Below, in pieces: positions 48,868-58,040 of a DNA stretch of 64,000 nt. Position 1 is the first letter of the stretch, and every line of letters starts with the position of its first letter. This DNA is from Marinobacterium litorale DSM 23545 (GTDB lineage Bacteria; Pseudomonadota; Gammaproteobacteria; Pseudomonadales; Balneatricaceae). The notes under the pieces are model-generated. The model saw only the letters and a list, made by a program, of their open reading frames with translations, was not told where the DNA came from and did not search any database. The position numbers and the translations under genes were made by a program. The DNA lies in NCBI RefSeq assembly GCF_000428985.1, contig NZ_AUAZ01000006.1, forward strand, positions 1 through 64,000. Reading direction: 5' to 3'.

Positions 48868-50316
48868 ATGAAAGGATCAGCCAGATTGAGCGCGATTATC
48901 GGTAGTGAAGAATGGTGTGCTTTTCCAGAGCTCGGTTTGCCGGCCATCAAGGCACGGATCGACTCCGGAGCCAAAACCTCCTCGATCCACGCGTTTAATA
49001 TTCAGACATTCCGGCGGGACAGCAAACTCTGGGTCAGTTTCGAGGTCCACCCGCTGCAGAACAATCGTCGCACCTCCATTCGCTGCGAACGCCCCGTTGT
49101 GGACAAGCGTTCGGTCAAAAGCTCCAGCGGGATTTCGGAAACGCGTTACGTAATTTCCGTTCCTTTGCAGCTCGGCGATGAGTGCTGGGATATCGAACTG
49201 ACACTGGCCAACCGGGACTCCATGGGCTATCGCATGCTGCTGGGACGCGAGGCCATGAGCGGACGCTTCCTGATCGACCCCTCCAGCAGCTTCTGCATGG
49301 GCCAGCTCAACAAGGAGCAGCTGCAGACCCTGTACGCCGAGAAAGAGACCGTCCGCAGCGGACTGAAGATTGCGGTGCTGGCCAGCAATCCAGACCTGTA
49401 CAGTAACCAGCGCATTATGGAAGCCGGTGAAGAGCGGGGCCATGAGATGGTGTTCCTGGATATCAAGCAGTGCTACATGAAACTGGATGCCAAGAACCCT
49501 GAAGCGCATTATCGGGGCGGCTGGCTGTTAGACGATCTGGACGCCGTGGTAACACGCATCAAACCCAGCGTCACCTTCTACGGCTGCGCGCTTGCCCGGC
49601 AGTTTGAAAGCATGAAGGTGCTGACCACCAACACCTCTGACTCGATCATCAAGAGCCGGGACAAACTGTTTTCGCTGCAGCTGATGCTGAAAAGTGGAAT
49701 CAATATCCCCACCACCGGTTTTGCCAACTCGCCCATGGATACCAACGACCTGATCGAAATGGTGGGTGGGGCTCCGCTGATCGTAAAACTGCTGGAAGGT
49801 ACTCAGGGACGCGGTGTGGTGTTGGCCGAGACCAAGAAAGCGGCAGAGAGTGTTATCAACGCCTTTAAATCGCTACGCGCTAACCTGCTGGTACAGGAGT
49901 TCATCAAGGAGGCGGATGGTAAAGATATCCGCTGCTTCGTGATTGATGGCAAGGTGGTGGCATCGATCCAGCGCACGGCGGCCCCGGGCGAGTTCCGCGC
50001 CAATATCCATCAGGGCGGCACAGCCAGCGTAGTCAAGATCACCCCGGAAGAGAGAAAGTTTGCGACGACTGCCGCCAAATCGCTGGGGCTGGATATCGCC
50101 GGGGTTGATATCATCCGCTCCAAGAACGGCCCCTTGCTGCTGGAGGTCAACTCCTCGCCGGGCCTTGAGGGTATTGAAGCGGCCACCGGAAAAGATATTG
50201 CCGGACGCATGATCTCGTCGATCGAGAAAAAACTGGGCTGGAAAAAGGCACTGGGTACCGAGGGTACGGAGGAAGACGAAACCTCCTACACAGAAAAGCT
50301 CCGGACCACCACTTGA
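48868..50316 (+). CDS. RimB-RimK fusion: retropepsin-like protease plus ATP-grasp glutamate ligase
   Basis: A 482-residue protein with two domains. Residues about 8-150 are the retropepsin-like ATP-dependent zinc protease family (RimB, pfam05618), with the aspartyl motif DSGA at 32-35 ([14 protein letters not shown]) and [11 protein letters not shown] at its end. Residues about 165-455 are Rim[56 protein letters not shown] and [15 protein letters not shown]. RimK adds glutamates to the C-terminus of ribosomal protein S6; in Pseudomonas RimB is a separate protein that counteracts or tunes it. Here both are on one chain. The tail ([10 protein letters not shown]) is acidic. Confidence 0.9.
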   Translation: MKGSARLSAIIGSEEWCAFPELGLPAIKARIDSGAKTSSIHAFNIQTFRRDSKLWVSFEVHPLQNNRRTSIRCERPVVDKRSVKSSSGISETRYVISVPLQLGDECWDIELTLANRDSMGYRMLLGREAMSGRFLIDPSSSFCMGQLNKEQLQTLYAEKETVRSGLKIAVLASNPDLYSNQRIMEAGEERGHEMVFLDIKQCYMKLDAKNPEAHYRGGWLLDDLDAVVTRIKPSVTFYGCALARQFESMKVLTTNTSDSIIKSRDKLFSLQLMLKSGINIPTTGFANSPMDTNDLIEMVGGAPLIVKLLEGTQGRGVVLAETKKAAESVINAFKSLRANLLVQEFIKEADGKDIRCFVIDGKVVASIQRTAAPGEFRANIHQGGTASVVKITPEERKFATTAAKSLGLDIAGVDIIRSKNGPLLLEVNSSPGLEGIEAATGKDIAGRMISSIEKKLGWKKALGTEGTEEDETSYTEKLRTTT

Positions 50317-50327
50317 ACAGTGGTGGT
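50305..50327 (+). other. Stem-loop centred on the rimK-fusion stop codon
   Basis: ACCACCACT and AGTGGTGGT form a perfect 9-bp stem around the five-base loop TGAAC, whose first three bases are the stop codon. There is no T-tract, so it is not an ordinary terminator. Confidence 0.5.
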
Positions 50328-50424
50328 TCACGATCAGTAGAGCTCTCATCGATATTTCGAGTGACAGGCGCGGGCCATTTGCCAACAATACAGTCTGCGC
50401 CCACCCCTGCAATGAGGATTATCG

Positions 50425-50649
50425 ATGCTCACTCTTCGCCTAAAACGCTTTGCGGAAAACCCCTGGGTCAATCTGCTTTCCGGCGTCATCCTGCTGCTGA
50501 CATCCGGTCATGAGATCTGGGAAACCATCGACCATGGTTACTTCGGTGCCCACCATGGCGTAGCCATCTACGGTCTGATGAAAGTACTGCAGTCCTTTCC
50601 TCATATCGTACATGGCTCAGAGGAGGTTACGATGATCGTCAAGGACTGA
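50425..50649 (+). CDS. Small membrane protein of unknown function (74 residues)
   Basis: A 74-residue protein with GAGGA seven bases before its ATG. It has a basic start (MLTLRLKRFAENPWVN), a hydrophobic helix at about 16-27 (LLSGVILLLTSG), a His-rich middle (IDHGYFGAHHG) and a second moderately hydrophobic stretch near 47-60. The paired His residues could bind metal, but no family was recognised. It follows the RimB-RimK gene by 109 bases on the same strand. Confidence 0.7.
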   Translation: MLTLRLKRFAENPWVNLLSGVILLLTSGHEIWETIDHGYFGAHHGVAIYGLMKVLQSFPHIVHGSEEVTMIVKD

Positions 50650-50673
50650 GGTTCTAATGCGGGATACCAACGA

Positions 50674-51174
50674 TTAAGGCGTTTCCGGTGAATAGTTGAA
50701 ACTTTCGCTCCGGAACGCCTGGAAGGTAAACGCGGCCAGCGACAGAATACCCCAGGTCAGTCCCAGCACGACGCCCGCATCAACAATGCCTCGCCACGGC
50801 TGCTCCAACAAACGCACCACCATGACCAGCATGATAATACCGCCCGTTAAACAGAAGGTAACGATCTGCCGACGGCGCTGAGCGTGAAAAAATCCCATGC
50901 AGAATACCGGTGCCAGTATCACCCGAAGCGGCGTCACATTCCCGGACAGGTATCGGATTCGGGCGGCCACCCGAGGTGAGAAGTTCTGCTGAAAGCCTCG
51001 GTAACCCTCGGCAAACCCCATAAACCCCAGGCTAAAAGCTAAAGCGGCCCAGTGATACCAGGCGAAGCTCGCCATCGACATCTCCAATGCCATACTTCCC
51101 AGGCGATAGATCGCGCTGCCGAACAACAGGCAAATACCCAAAAATCCCCAGATCGCAGCTACAGCACCCAGCAT
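50674..51174 (-). CDS. Multi-pass membrane protein of unknown function
   Basis: A 166-residue protein with about four or five hydrophobic segments (AAIWGFLGICLLFGSAIYRL, WAALAFSLGFMGFAEGYRG, VILAPVFCMGFF, ITMLVM-like IIMLVMVVRLL and VVLGLTWGILSLAAF). A loop contains FSPRVAARIRYL. No family was recognised. The ATG at 51174 is preferred, with GGGAG about 11 bases upstream; a GTG six codons earlier is in frame. It is convergent with the 74-residue membrane gene and lies upstream of nothing obvious on its own strand. Confidence 0.75.
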   Translation of the reverse strand: MLGAVAAIWGFLGICLLFGSAIYRLGSMALEMSMASFAWYHWAALAFSLGFMGFAEGYRGFQQNFSPRVAARIRYLSGNVTPLRVILAPVFCMGFFHAQRRRQIVTFCLTGGIIMLVMVVRLLEQPWRGIVDAGVVLGLTWGILSLAAFTFQAFRSESFNYSPETP

Positions 51175-51312
51175 TTTATCTTTTACTCCCACCGTAAAAC
51201 GAACAGAGTGCGATTATACCGCTATCGCAGCACAACTTATATCCGACCTCGGTACCGGGAAATACGCGCCTGCGCATCCCTGCGACCGCGGCATACCGTA
51301 CGTCCTGTACAT

Positions 51313-51353
51313 AAAAAAACCGCCAGGCGATCCGGGGGGATAGCACTGGCGGT
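51313..51353 (-). terminator. Intrinsic terminator of the dctPQM operon
   Basis: On the minus strand, ACCGCCAG pairs with CTGGCGGT and is followed directly by T7 (plus-strand A run at 51313-51319). It lies about 70 bases after the dctM stop codon. Confidence 0.9.
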
Positions 51354-51423
51354 ATCACTCACTGGGAGGCAAAGAGGCTTCAGGGAGTTCCATCTTCCCG
51401 TCGCCGGATCTCCTGTTACGGAA

Positions 51424-52821
51424 TCAGTAGCCTTTCAGCTGATCGATATACTCCGGCAGGAACAGCGATATCTGCGGAATATACGTAATCAGTATCAGGA
51501 AGAAGAGCAGCAGGCAGAGCCAGGGCAGACAGGCCTTGATGACCCAGACCATATCCCGCCCGGTAATCCCGGCCGTCACGAACAGGTTGAGGCCCACCGG
51601 CGGTGTCAGCATGCCGATCTCCATGTTGACCACCATGATGATCCCCAGGTGGATAGGATCGATCCCCAGCTGGGTGGCGATCGGGAACAGGATCGGTGCC
51701 ATGATCAGCAGGATCGCCGACGGCTCCATGAAGTTCCCGGCGATCAACAGCAGGATGTTAACAACAATCAGGAACCCCCAGGCCGGCAGTCCCCAGTTTA
51801 CGATGACTTCCGCAATCGTATGGGGAATACGCTCGGTAGTCAGTACATGGGCGAACAGCATGGCATTGGCGATGATGAACAGCAGCATCATCGACACCTT
51901 GGAGGCATCGACCAGCACCTTACGCACTTCCGGGTGAGTCACAGACTTCGGCAGCGCCAACAGCATCAGGCCGGTGTTACGCGCCACCACGCTACCCATG
52001 CCCTCACCCTCTTTGCGCCAGGCCACACCCTTGAGCGGTCCAATATCGCGATAACCGACAACGGCAATCAGGAAGGCGTAGATGGCCGCAACGGAAGCCG
52101 CTTCGGTCGGCGATGCAATACCCCCATAAATGGAACCCAGCACAATCACGATCAGCATCAAACCACCCAGCGCAATCAGGCCGGAGCGTGCCAGCTGGCC
52201 AAAGCCGGGAAACGGCTGGGCCGGCAGTTTCATGATGCGAGCCGCGATGTAGATCGCAATCATCAGAATCCCGCCCATCATGATGCCCGGTACAAAACCC
52301 GCCATAAACATGCGAGACGCTGAAACCTCTGTCGCCGCCGAGTACACCAGCATCACAATCGAAGGCGGAATCAGAATACCCAGAGTACCGGCGTTGGCGA
52401 TAACCCCTGCACCGAACGCCTCCGGGTAACCGGAGCGCACCATACCGGCGATGACGATGGAGCCGATCGCGGCCACCGTGGCCGGAGACGAGCCCGACAC
52501 GGCCGCAAACAGCATGCACGCCATGACCGACGCCATTGCCAGACCGCCGCGCACATGACCAATGGCATCAACAGCAAAGTTGATTAAGCGCTTCGCCACA
52601 CCGCCGGTGGACAGGAAAGCAGACGACAGAATAAAAAACGGTATCGCCAGCAACGTGTAGTGTTCGGAGGTTGCCTCAAACAGCTTCAGCGCAATCGACG
52701 CCAGCGAGTCGCTGGAAAACAGCAGAATTGTGGTGACGCTGGACAGACCCAGCGCGATCGCGATCGGCATCCCCATCAGCATGCAGCCGAACAGGAGAAT
52801 GAAGAGCATAGCAGTGGTCAT
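51424..52821 (-). CDS. dctM: TRAP transporter large permease DctM
   Basis: A 465-residue inner-membrane protein with about twelve or more helices, the large 4TMS/12TMS subunit of a tripartite C4-dicarboxylate transporter driven by a sodium gradient. Landmarks are FGCMLMGMPIAIALGLSS, AIPFFILSSAFLSTGG, GILIPPSIVMLVYSAATE and IMVVNMEIGMLTPPVGLNLF. A loop of about 30 residues near position 270 (YRDIGPLKGVAWRKEGEG) interrupts the middle. Its start overlaps the end of dctQ by four bases. It is the last gene of the operon. Confidence 0.95.
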   Translation of the reverse strand: MTTAMLFILLFGCMLMGMPIAIALGLSSVTTILLFSSDSLASIALKLFEATSEHYTLLAIPFFILSSAFLSTGGVAKRLINFAVDAIGHVRGGLAMASVMACMLFAAVSGSSPATVAAIGSIVIAGMVRSGYPEAFGAGVIANAGTLGILIPPSIVMLVYSAATEVSASRMFMAGFVPGIMMGGILMIAIYIAARIMKLPAQPFPGFGQLARSGLIALGGLMLIVIVLGSIYGGIASPTEAASVAAIYAFLIAVVGYRDIGPLKGVAWRKEGEGMGSVVARNTGLMLLALPKSVTHPEVRKVLVDASKVSMMLLFIIANAMLFAHVLTTERIPHTIAEVIVNWGLPAWGFLIVVNILLLIAGNFMEPSAILLIMAPILFPIATQLGIDPIHLGIIMVVNMEIGMLTPPVGLNLFVTAGITGRDMVWVIKACLPWLCLLLFFLILITYIPQISLFLPEYIDQLKGY

Positions 52822-53375
52822 GAGCGGCCCTCCTTCTGTTCCGACTCTTTCAGTTCGTTGGCAATATGCATGCTTTCCTCAGCTTCATCGGCAAAGTGGA
52901 AACCGTCAGCCTCCCCTTTGATCACCATCCAACCCAGCTGCAGGAAACGGATAATCAAAAGCACAAAGCCGATAATCAGAATTGTCGAGACCGTCCATTT
53001 CGGGATCGGAATATCCTCAAGTTCAATACCGATCATTTTCATCTTCATCACATATTCCCAGGAACCGATCAGGAACAATGTGCAATAGCCCAGGCAGAGA
53101 GCGACGGCAAAGACAGTGACCGCACGATGCACGCCCCTGGGTAGCATTTTGACGAAGACATCGACGCCGATATGAGCGCCTACTTTCACGCCATAGGAGG
53201 CGCCGAACAGGACAAACCAGCCGGACAGCAGCAAAGTGGCTTCCTGTGCCCAGTGAATGCCGGCATTAAAACCGAAGCGTGCAACCACCTCGGCGAAGAC
53301 AAGAAAGGTCATGCTGACCAGAAGCAGCGATAAAACCGCCTCTTCAATCTGCGTGACAAGATTACGAAGTGCCAT
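52818..53375 (-). CDS. dctQ: TRAP transporter small permease DctQ
   Basis: A 185-residue four-helix membrane protein, the small subunit of the TRAP transporter. It shows LLLVSMTFLVFAEVVARFGF, the family motif WAQEATLLLSGWFVLFGASYGVK split here as WAQEATLLLSGW and FVLFGASYGVK, and VGAHIGVDVF. The C-terminal tail is long and charged (EEAESMHIANELKESEQ-like). It is translationally coupled to dctM and lies 142 bases downstream of dctP. Confidence 0.93.
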   Translation of the reverse strand: MALRNLVTQIEEAVLSLLLVSMTFLVFAEVVARFGFNAGIHWAQEATLLLSGWFVLFGASYGVKVGAHIGVDVFVKMLPRGVHRAVTVFAVALCLGYCTLFLIGSWEYVMKMKMIGIELEDIPIPKWTVSTILIIGFVLLIIRFLQLGWMVIKGEADGFHFADEAEESMHIANELKESEQKEGRS

Positions 53376-53475
53376 AACTGAACCTCAAAAGTTCGGAGCG
53401 CATAACGGCTGCGGACGTACAGGGGAGACCCCGGCCTTTCCTCTACATCCGTTGCAGCGCAGACCCTGGGGTAGT

Positions 53476-53503
53476 AGACCGGGTATCAGGCGACACCCGG
53501 TCT
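53476..53503 (-). other. Intercistronic stem-loop between dctP and dctQ
   Basis: AGACCGGGT (53476-53484) pairs perfectly with ACCCGGTCT (53495-53503 region) around a ten-base loop, 14 bases after the dctP stop. It has no T-tract, so it is more likely an mRNA-stabilising or partly attenuating structure that lets the binding protein be made in excess. Confidence 0.55.
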
Positions 53504-53517
53504 GATGACGAGAATGA

Positions 53518-54525
<1,008 letters not shown>

Positions 54526-54593
54526 TTATCCGGTTATCGTTTGCTTGTAGTTATTCGCCACTCTTTGGGGAGGAGTGATCGTCCCCGGATTAA

Positions 54594-54608
54594 GCAACCG
54601 CAGTGCCA
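54594..54608 (-). promoter_or_regulatory. Sigma-54 (-24/-12) promoter of dctPQM
   Basis: On the minus strand the sequence reads TGGCACTGCGGTTGC, that is TGGCAC, five bases, TTGC, matching the RpoN consensus including the invariant GG and GC at the right spacing. Transcription should start near 54582, giving an 81-base leader before dctP. DctD, encoded nearby, is the expected activator. Confidence 0.85.
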
Positions 54609-54700
54609 ACCCCGTTAAACACCAATCACCTTTAGCATTTAAGCCCTTTAAAACAACGACTTAAAAACAAACATTTTTTAACTGGCTCGACTAGATTTTT

Positions 54701-54718
54701 ACTCAAGCCATATTGAAT
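54701..54718. promoter_or_regulatory. Candidate DctD upstream site (ACTCAA-N6-TTGAAT)
   Basis: An imperfect inverted repeat centred about 127 bases upstream of the predicted dctP transcription start, a usual distance for a bacterial enhancer. Its half-site is shared with the direct repeats further upstream. Confidence 0.4.
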
Positions 54719-54786
54719 CGGCGGATTTCCACACATCGATCCTGGATAAATGAGCGGGTTCTCGCCGCAACCGGCGGATGTACAAA

Positions 54787-54818
54787 AGTGACTCAAAAGA
54801 CAGACATAGTGACTCAAA
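54787..54818 (+). repeat. Two direct repeats AGTGACTCAAA, 21 bases apart
   Basis: Identical 11-base copies at 54787-54797 and 54808-54818 start exactly 21 bases apart, two helical turns. A degenerate inverted copy (TTGAATCAC) is at 54862-54870. They lie between two divergent promoters and are likely regulator-binding sites. Confidence 0.6.
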
Positions 54819-54936
54819 GCAAAAGAGTGTTGTCATTTCGCCGCATCCGGGGGATTAACAGTTGAATCACGCGATGAATTTGCGCAACATGCTGTAATCA
54901 CCGTCGTATAACAAAATCAAGCGGAACCCCTGAACA

Positions 54937-56544
54937 GTGAACAAAGCCGTTTCTATTCAGACCAAGGTCAATCTCTCTCTGGTACTCGTGTTCCTCGTGG
55001 TCTTCGCCAGTTCGTTGACAGCGATCTACCGCAGCGAATCCTCGCTGAGTCTGGATGTAGCCGAGTTCACCACCCAAGCAACCGCCGACTCCTACTTTGA
55101 CAGCATCAACATGCTCATGCTCAGCGGGGCCATGAATAACCGGGGGGTTCTGCAGCAGAAAATCCTGAGTAACGAGTCACTGATCGAAGCCCGCATCATT
55201 CGCGGTAAAGGCGTCTCGGACGTTTACGGCCCGGGGACTGAAGATTCGGTCATTATGGACGAGCTGGATCGGCGCGCGATGGATGGTGAGCATATCGTCA
55301 AGGAGTTTGACGACGACGAAGGTCACCGCCTGACCGTCGTCACGCCCATGAAAGCTTTATCCGACTACAAGGGTACCAACTGCCTGCTCTGCCACCAGGT
55401 CGAAGAGGGTACGGTTCTCGGTGCGGTACGTGTGACCTACGACTTCGCCCAGATCGACAAAGAGATCATGATTAACCTGCGCAACGTCGCGATGGTGGAA
55501 CTGGGTCTGTTTATCGGCGGCATCCTGATCATCGGCCTCCTGCTGCGTCGTATCGTGGTCAGCCCGATCAACGCCCTGGCCGACACGATCCATGAAATCG
55601 AGCGTAACTCTGACCTGAGCCGCCGTATCGATGTAAAATCGCAGGACGAGATCGGCCGCATGTCCCAGGCGTTTAACTCCATGCTTGGCAACTTCCAGAG
55701 CAGTATTCAGCACGTGAATGATACGGTGCTGCGCCTGACAAGCTCGAGCAGCCAGATCAACGAAATCGCGCTACGCGCCATTGAGGGAGCCAAAGGCAAC
55801 CAGATGCAGACCAGTTCGGTCGCATCGGCCATGGAGCAGATGGAAGCAGCAACCAAAAGCGTTGAAGCCAGCGCCGAAAGTACCGTTTCCGCCTCCGACC
55901 TGGCCCTGCAGGAAAGCACGGAAGGCACCCAAGTTACCGAGCAGGCGATTCAGGCGATCGAAGCACTGAAATCCAGCATTGAGCAGGCCACCGGCGTGAT
56001 CGAGCGACTCGATTCGCAAAGTCAGAACGTGGGCACCGTGCTTGAGGTGATTCAGAAAGTGGCGGAACAGACCAACCTGCTGGCACTGAACGCGGCCATA
56101 GAAGCGGCCCGCGCCGGTGAGCAGGGCCGAGGCTTCGCCGTAGTGGCCGACGAAGTCCGCACGCTGGCGAGCCGTACCCACAACTCCACCGAAGAGATCA
56201 ACAAGATCATCAGCGATCTGCAGATCGATGCCAAGGAAGCGGTGGGCGTCATGCGCACGGCACTGGATGGTGCCGGAAACGGTGTGGAGCAGGTCAAGCG
56301 TACCGCGCATGCACTGAGCAACATTGCTGAGGAGGTTCGTGTTATCAACGATATGAACCACCAGGTGGCGAGCGCGGTGCGCGAGCAGACTCAGATGGCC
56401 TCTTCGGTAGAGCAGAGCATCACCGAGATCAACTCCAGCACGGAAACCACATCAAGCCGAGCGCAGGAGCTGTCCAACGTGGCAGAGCACTTGTCCGACC
56501 TGTCCAAGCAACTGGAACAGATGGTGAGTCGCTTTAAACTCTGA
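54937..56544 (+). CDS. Methyl-accepting chemotaxis protein with periplasmic c-type heme motif
   Basis: A 535-residue chemoreceptor. TM1 is about 10-30 and TM2 about 187-207. The periplasmic domain between them carries CLLCH at 149-153, the CxxCH motif for covalent heme c attachment. A HAMP domain (about 205-260, RRIVVSPINALADTIHEIE) and the cytoplasmic signalling coiled coil follow, with the conserved hairpin tip EQTNLLALNAAIEAARAGEQGRGFAVVADEVR at about 382-413 (given as two overlapping parts: EQTNLLALNAAIEAARAGEQ and GRGFAVVADEVR). It starts with GTG and has only CGGAA upstream. It is divergent from dctPQM and next to dctBD, so it may report redox state or gas while the cell feeds on dicarboxylates. 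Confidence 0.92.
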   Translation: MNKAVSIQTKVNLSLVLVFLVVFASSLTAIYRSESSLSLDVAEFTTQATADSYFDSINMLMLSGAMNNRGVLQQKILSNESLIEARIIRGKGVSDVYGPGTEDSVIMDELDRRAMDGEHIVKEFDDDEGHRLTVVTPMKALSDYKGTNCLLCHQVEEGTVLGAVRVTYDFAQIDKEIMINLRNVAMVELGLFIGGILIIGLLLRRIVVSPINALADTIHEIERNSDLSRRIDVKSQDEIGRMSQAFNSMLGNFQSSIQHVNDTVLRLTSSSSQINEIALRAIEGAKGNQMQTSSVASAMEQMEAATKSVEASAESTVSASDLALQESTEGTQVTEQAIQAIEALKSSIEQATGVIERLDSQSQNVGTVLEVIQKVAEQTNLLALNAAIEAARAGEQGRGFAVVADEVRTLASRTHNSTEEINKIISDLQIDAKEAVGVMRTALDGAGNGVEQVKRTAHALSNIAEEVRVINDMNHQVASAVREQTQMASSVEQSITEINSSTETTSSRAQELSNVAEHLSDLSKQLEQMVSRFKL

Positions 56545-56573
56545 TCACCGGCTCCCGGCACGCCCCAAAACAG

Positions 56574-56626
56574 AAAGGCGGTTGGCGATTGAGACAAATG
56601 TGTCGAAATCCGCCAACCGCCTTTTT
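56574..56626. terminator. Bidirectional terminator between the chemoreceptor gene and dctD
   Basis: AAAGGCGGTTGGCG (56574-56587) pairs over 14 bp with CGCCAACCGCCTTT (56611-56624) and ends in T5. A small inner stem (GACA/TGTC) shortens the loop. The A-rich left side allows use from the dctD direction as well. Confidence 0.88.
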
Positions 56627-56666
56627 CGTATCTCAAAGCGTTATTTCGCGCCTGAGGACAACCGTT

Positions 56667-58040
56667 TCAGGGCTTATAATCGCTTTTATCCAAGCCGTAT
56701 TTTTTCATTTTGTCGTAGAGCGTCTTGCGTGGCAGACCCAACGAGTGAAGCGTATCCTTGATCGAACCGCCATGCCGCGAAAGCTCCGTATGGATCAACA
56801 TCCGCTCGAACTGCTCAACCCGCTCCGGCAGCGTGAGACCCGCTCCATTACCATCCTCGGTAATCGGGCGGTTATCGAAATCGAAGGTACAGGACTCACC
56901 CAAGAGCACATAACGCTCAGCCAGGTTACGCAGCTCACGCACATTACCGGGCCAGTCATGCATCATCAAACTCTGCATCCGCTCCGGTGACAGTTCAATC
57001 ACCTCACGTCCATAGAGTGCTGAAGCCACCAGCGTAAAATGCTGAAACAGCAGCGGCACATCTTCGCGGCGCTCTCGCAGCGGTGGTATATCGATCCGGA
57101 CCACATTCAAGCGATAGTACAGATCTTCGCGGAACTGCCCCTCCTCGGCCAACTGCTTCAGGTCTACCTTGGCAGCCGCAATGATGCGCAGGTCCAATGG
57201 AATCAGCTTGTTGGAACCCAGGCGCTCAATGGCACGCTCCTCCAGTACCCGCAGCAGCTTGATCTGCAGCGACATCGGCATGCTCTCGATCTCATCGAGA
57301 AACAGCGTACCCCCGTTGGCATGCTCGAACTTACCGATACGCCGAGTTTTGGCATCGGTGAATGCACCTGCTTCATGGCCGAACAGCTCGCTCTCGATCA
57401 GGTTTTCCGGTACCGCGCCGCAGTTGATCGCGACAAAGTTTTTCGAGCGGCGGGGGCTGCGCTCATGGATATAACGCGCCAGCAGATCCTTACCGGACCC
57501 GGTTTCCGCCAGAATCAACACATCAGCCGGTGTCTCTGCCACGGTTTTGCAGAGCTGACGCAACGCCTGCACCTGAGGGGTATTACCGACGATTCGCGGA
57601 CCCGGCGCACTCTGGCTCTCCAGCTCTTGGCGCAGACGGCGGTTTTCCAGCGTCAGCCGGCGCTTATCGGCGGCACGGCGCACTGTATCAAGCAGAAAAT
57701 CAGACGCGAAAGGCTTCTCGATAAAGTCGTAGGCGCCATCCCGAATGGCGCTGACTGCCATGGATATATCACCATGACCGGTAATCAGGATCACCGGCAG
57801 CTCCGGATCGACATCGCGCACCTGACGCATCAGCTCGAGACCATTCAGCCCAGGCAGGTTTATATCGGTCACGATCACCCCGGGCCACCCCTGATCAATC
57901 AGTTCGAGCACACCCTCAGCGCACTCCAGAGTCTGGACGTCGTAACCATCCAGCTCCAGTGTCTGCCCGGCCGCAAGGCGGATATGCTTTTCATCGTCGA
58001 TCAGCAGGACCGGTACCGCCGCCTGATCAGTATTGGTCAT
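56667..58040 (-). CDS. dctD: C4-dicarboxylate response regulator DctD (sigma-54 activator)
   Basis: A 457-residue NtrC-family regulator. The receiver domain has the phosphorylated Asp59 in VTDINLPGLNG. The AAA+ domain (about 150-380) shows Walker A as AETGSGKD, the sigma-54 loop as GAFTDA (225-230, where most relatives have GAFTGA), Walker B as GGTLFLDEIE and the arginine-finger region RLNVVRIDIPPLRER. A Fis-type helix-turn-helix ends the protein (GSIKDTLHSLGLPRKTLYDK). CGGAG lies seven bases before the ATG at 58040. It overlaps the end of dctB by 14 bases. Confidence 0.95.
   Translation of the reverse strand: MTNTDQAAVPVLLIDDEKHIRLAAGQTLELDGYDVQTLECAEGVLELIDQGWPGVIVTDINLPGLNGLELMRQVRDVDPELPVILITGHGDISMAVSAIRDGAYDFIEKPFASDFLLDTVRRAADKRRLTLENRRLRQELESQSAPGPRIVGNTPQVQALRQLCKTVAETPADVLILAETGSGKDLLARYIHERSPRRSKNFVAINCGAVPENLIESELFGHEAGAFTDAKTRRIGKFEHANGGTLFLDEIESMPMSLQIKLLRVLEERAIERLGSNKLIPLDLRIIAAAKVDLKQLAEEGQFREDLYYRLNVVRIDIPPLRERREDVPLLFQHFTLVASALYGREVIELSPERMQSLMMHDWPGNVRELRNLAERYVLLGESCTFDFDNRPITEDGNGAGLTLPERVEQFERMLIHTELSRHGGSIKDTLHSLGLPRKTLYDKMKKYGLDKSDYKP

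Noticed and set aside
51052-52323. Plus-strand open frame (423 codons) opposite dctM
   Set aside because: The product is His/Gln/Arg-rich, the usual shadow of a membrane-protein gene; DctM is certain.
54821-54847. Sigma-28 promoter for the chemoreceptor gene (AAAAGAGT-N11-GCCGCATC)
   Set aside because: Only about half the positions agree with the flagellar consensus; too weak to claim.
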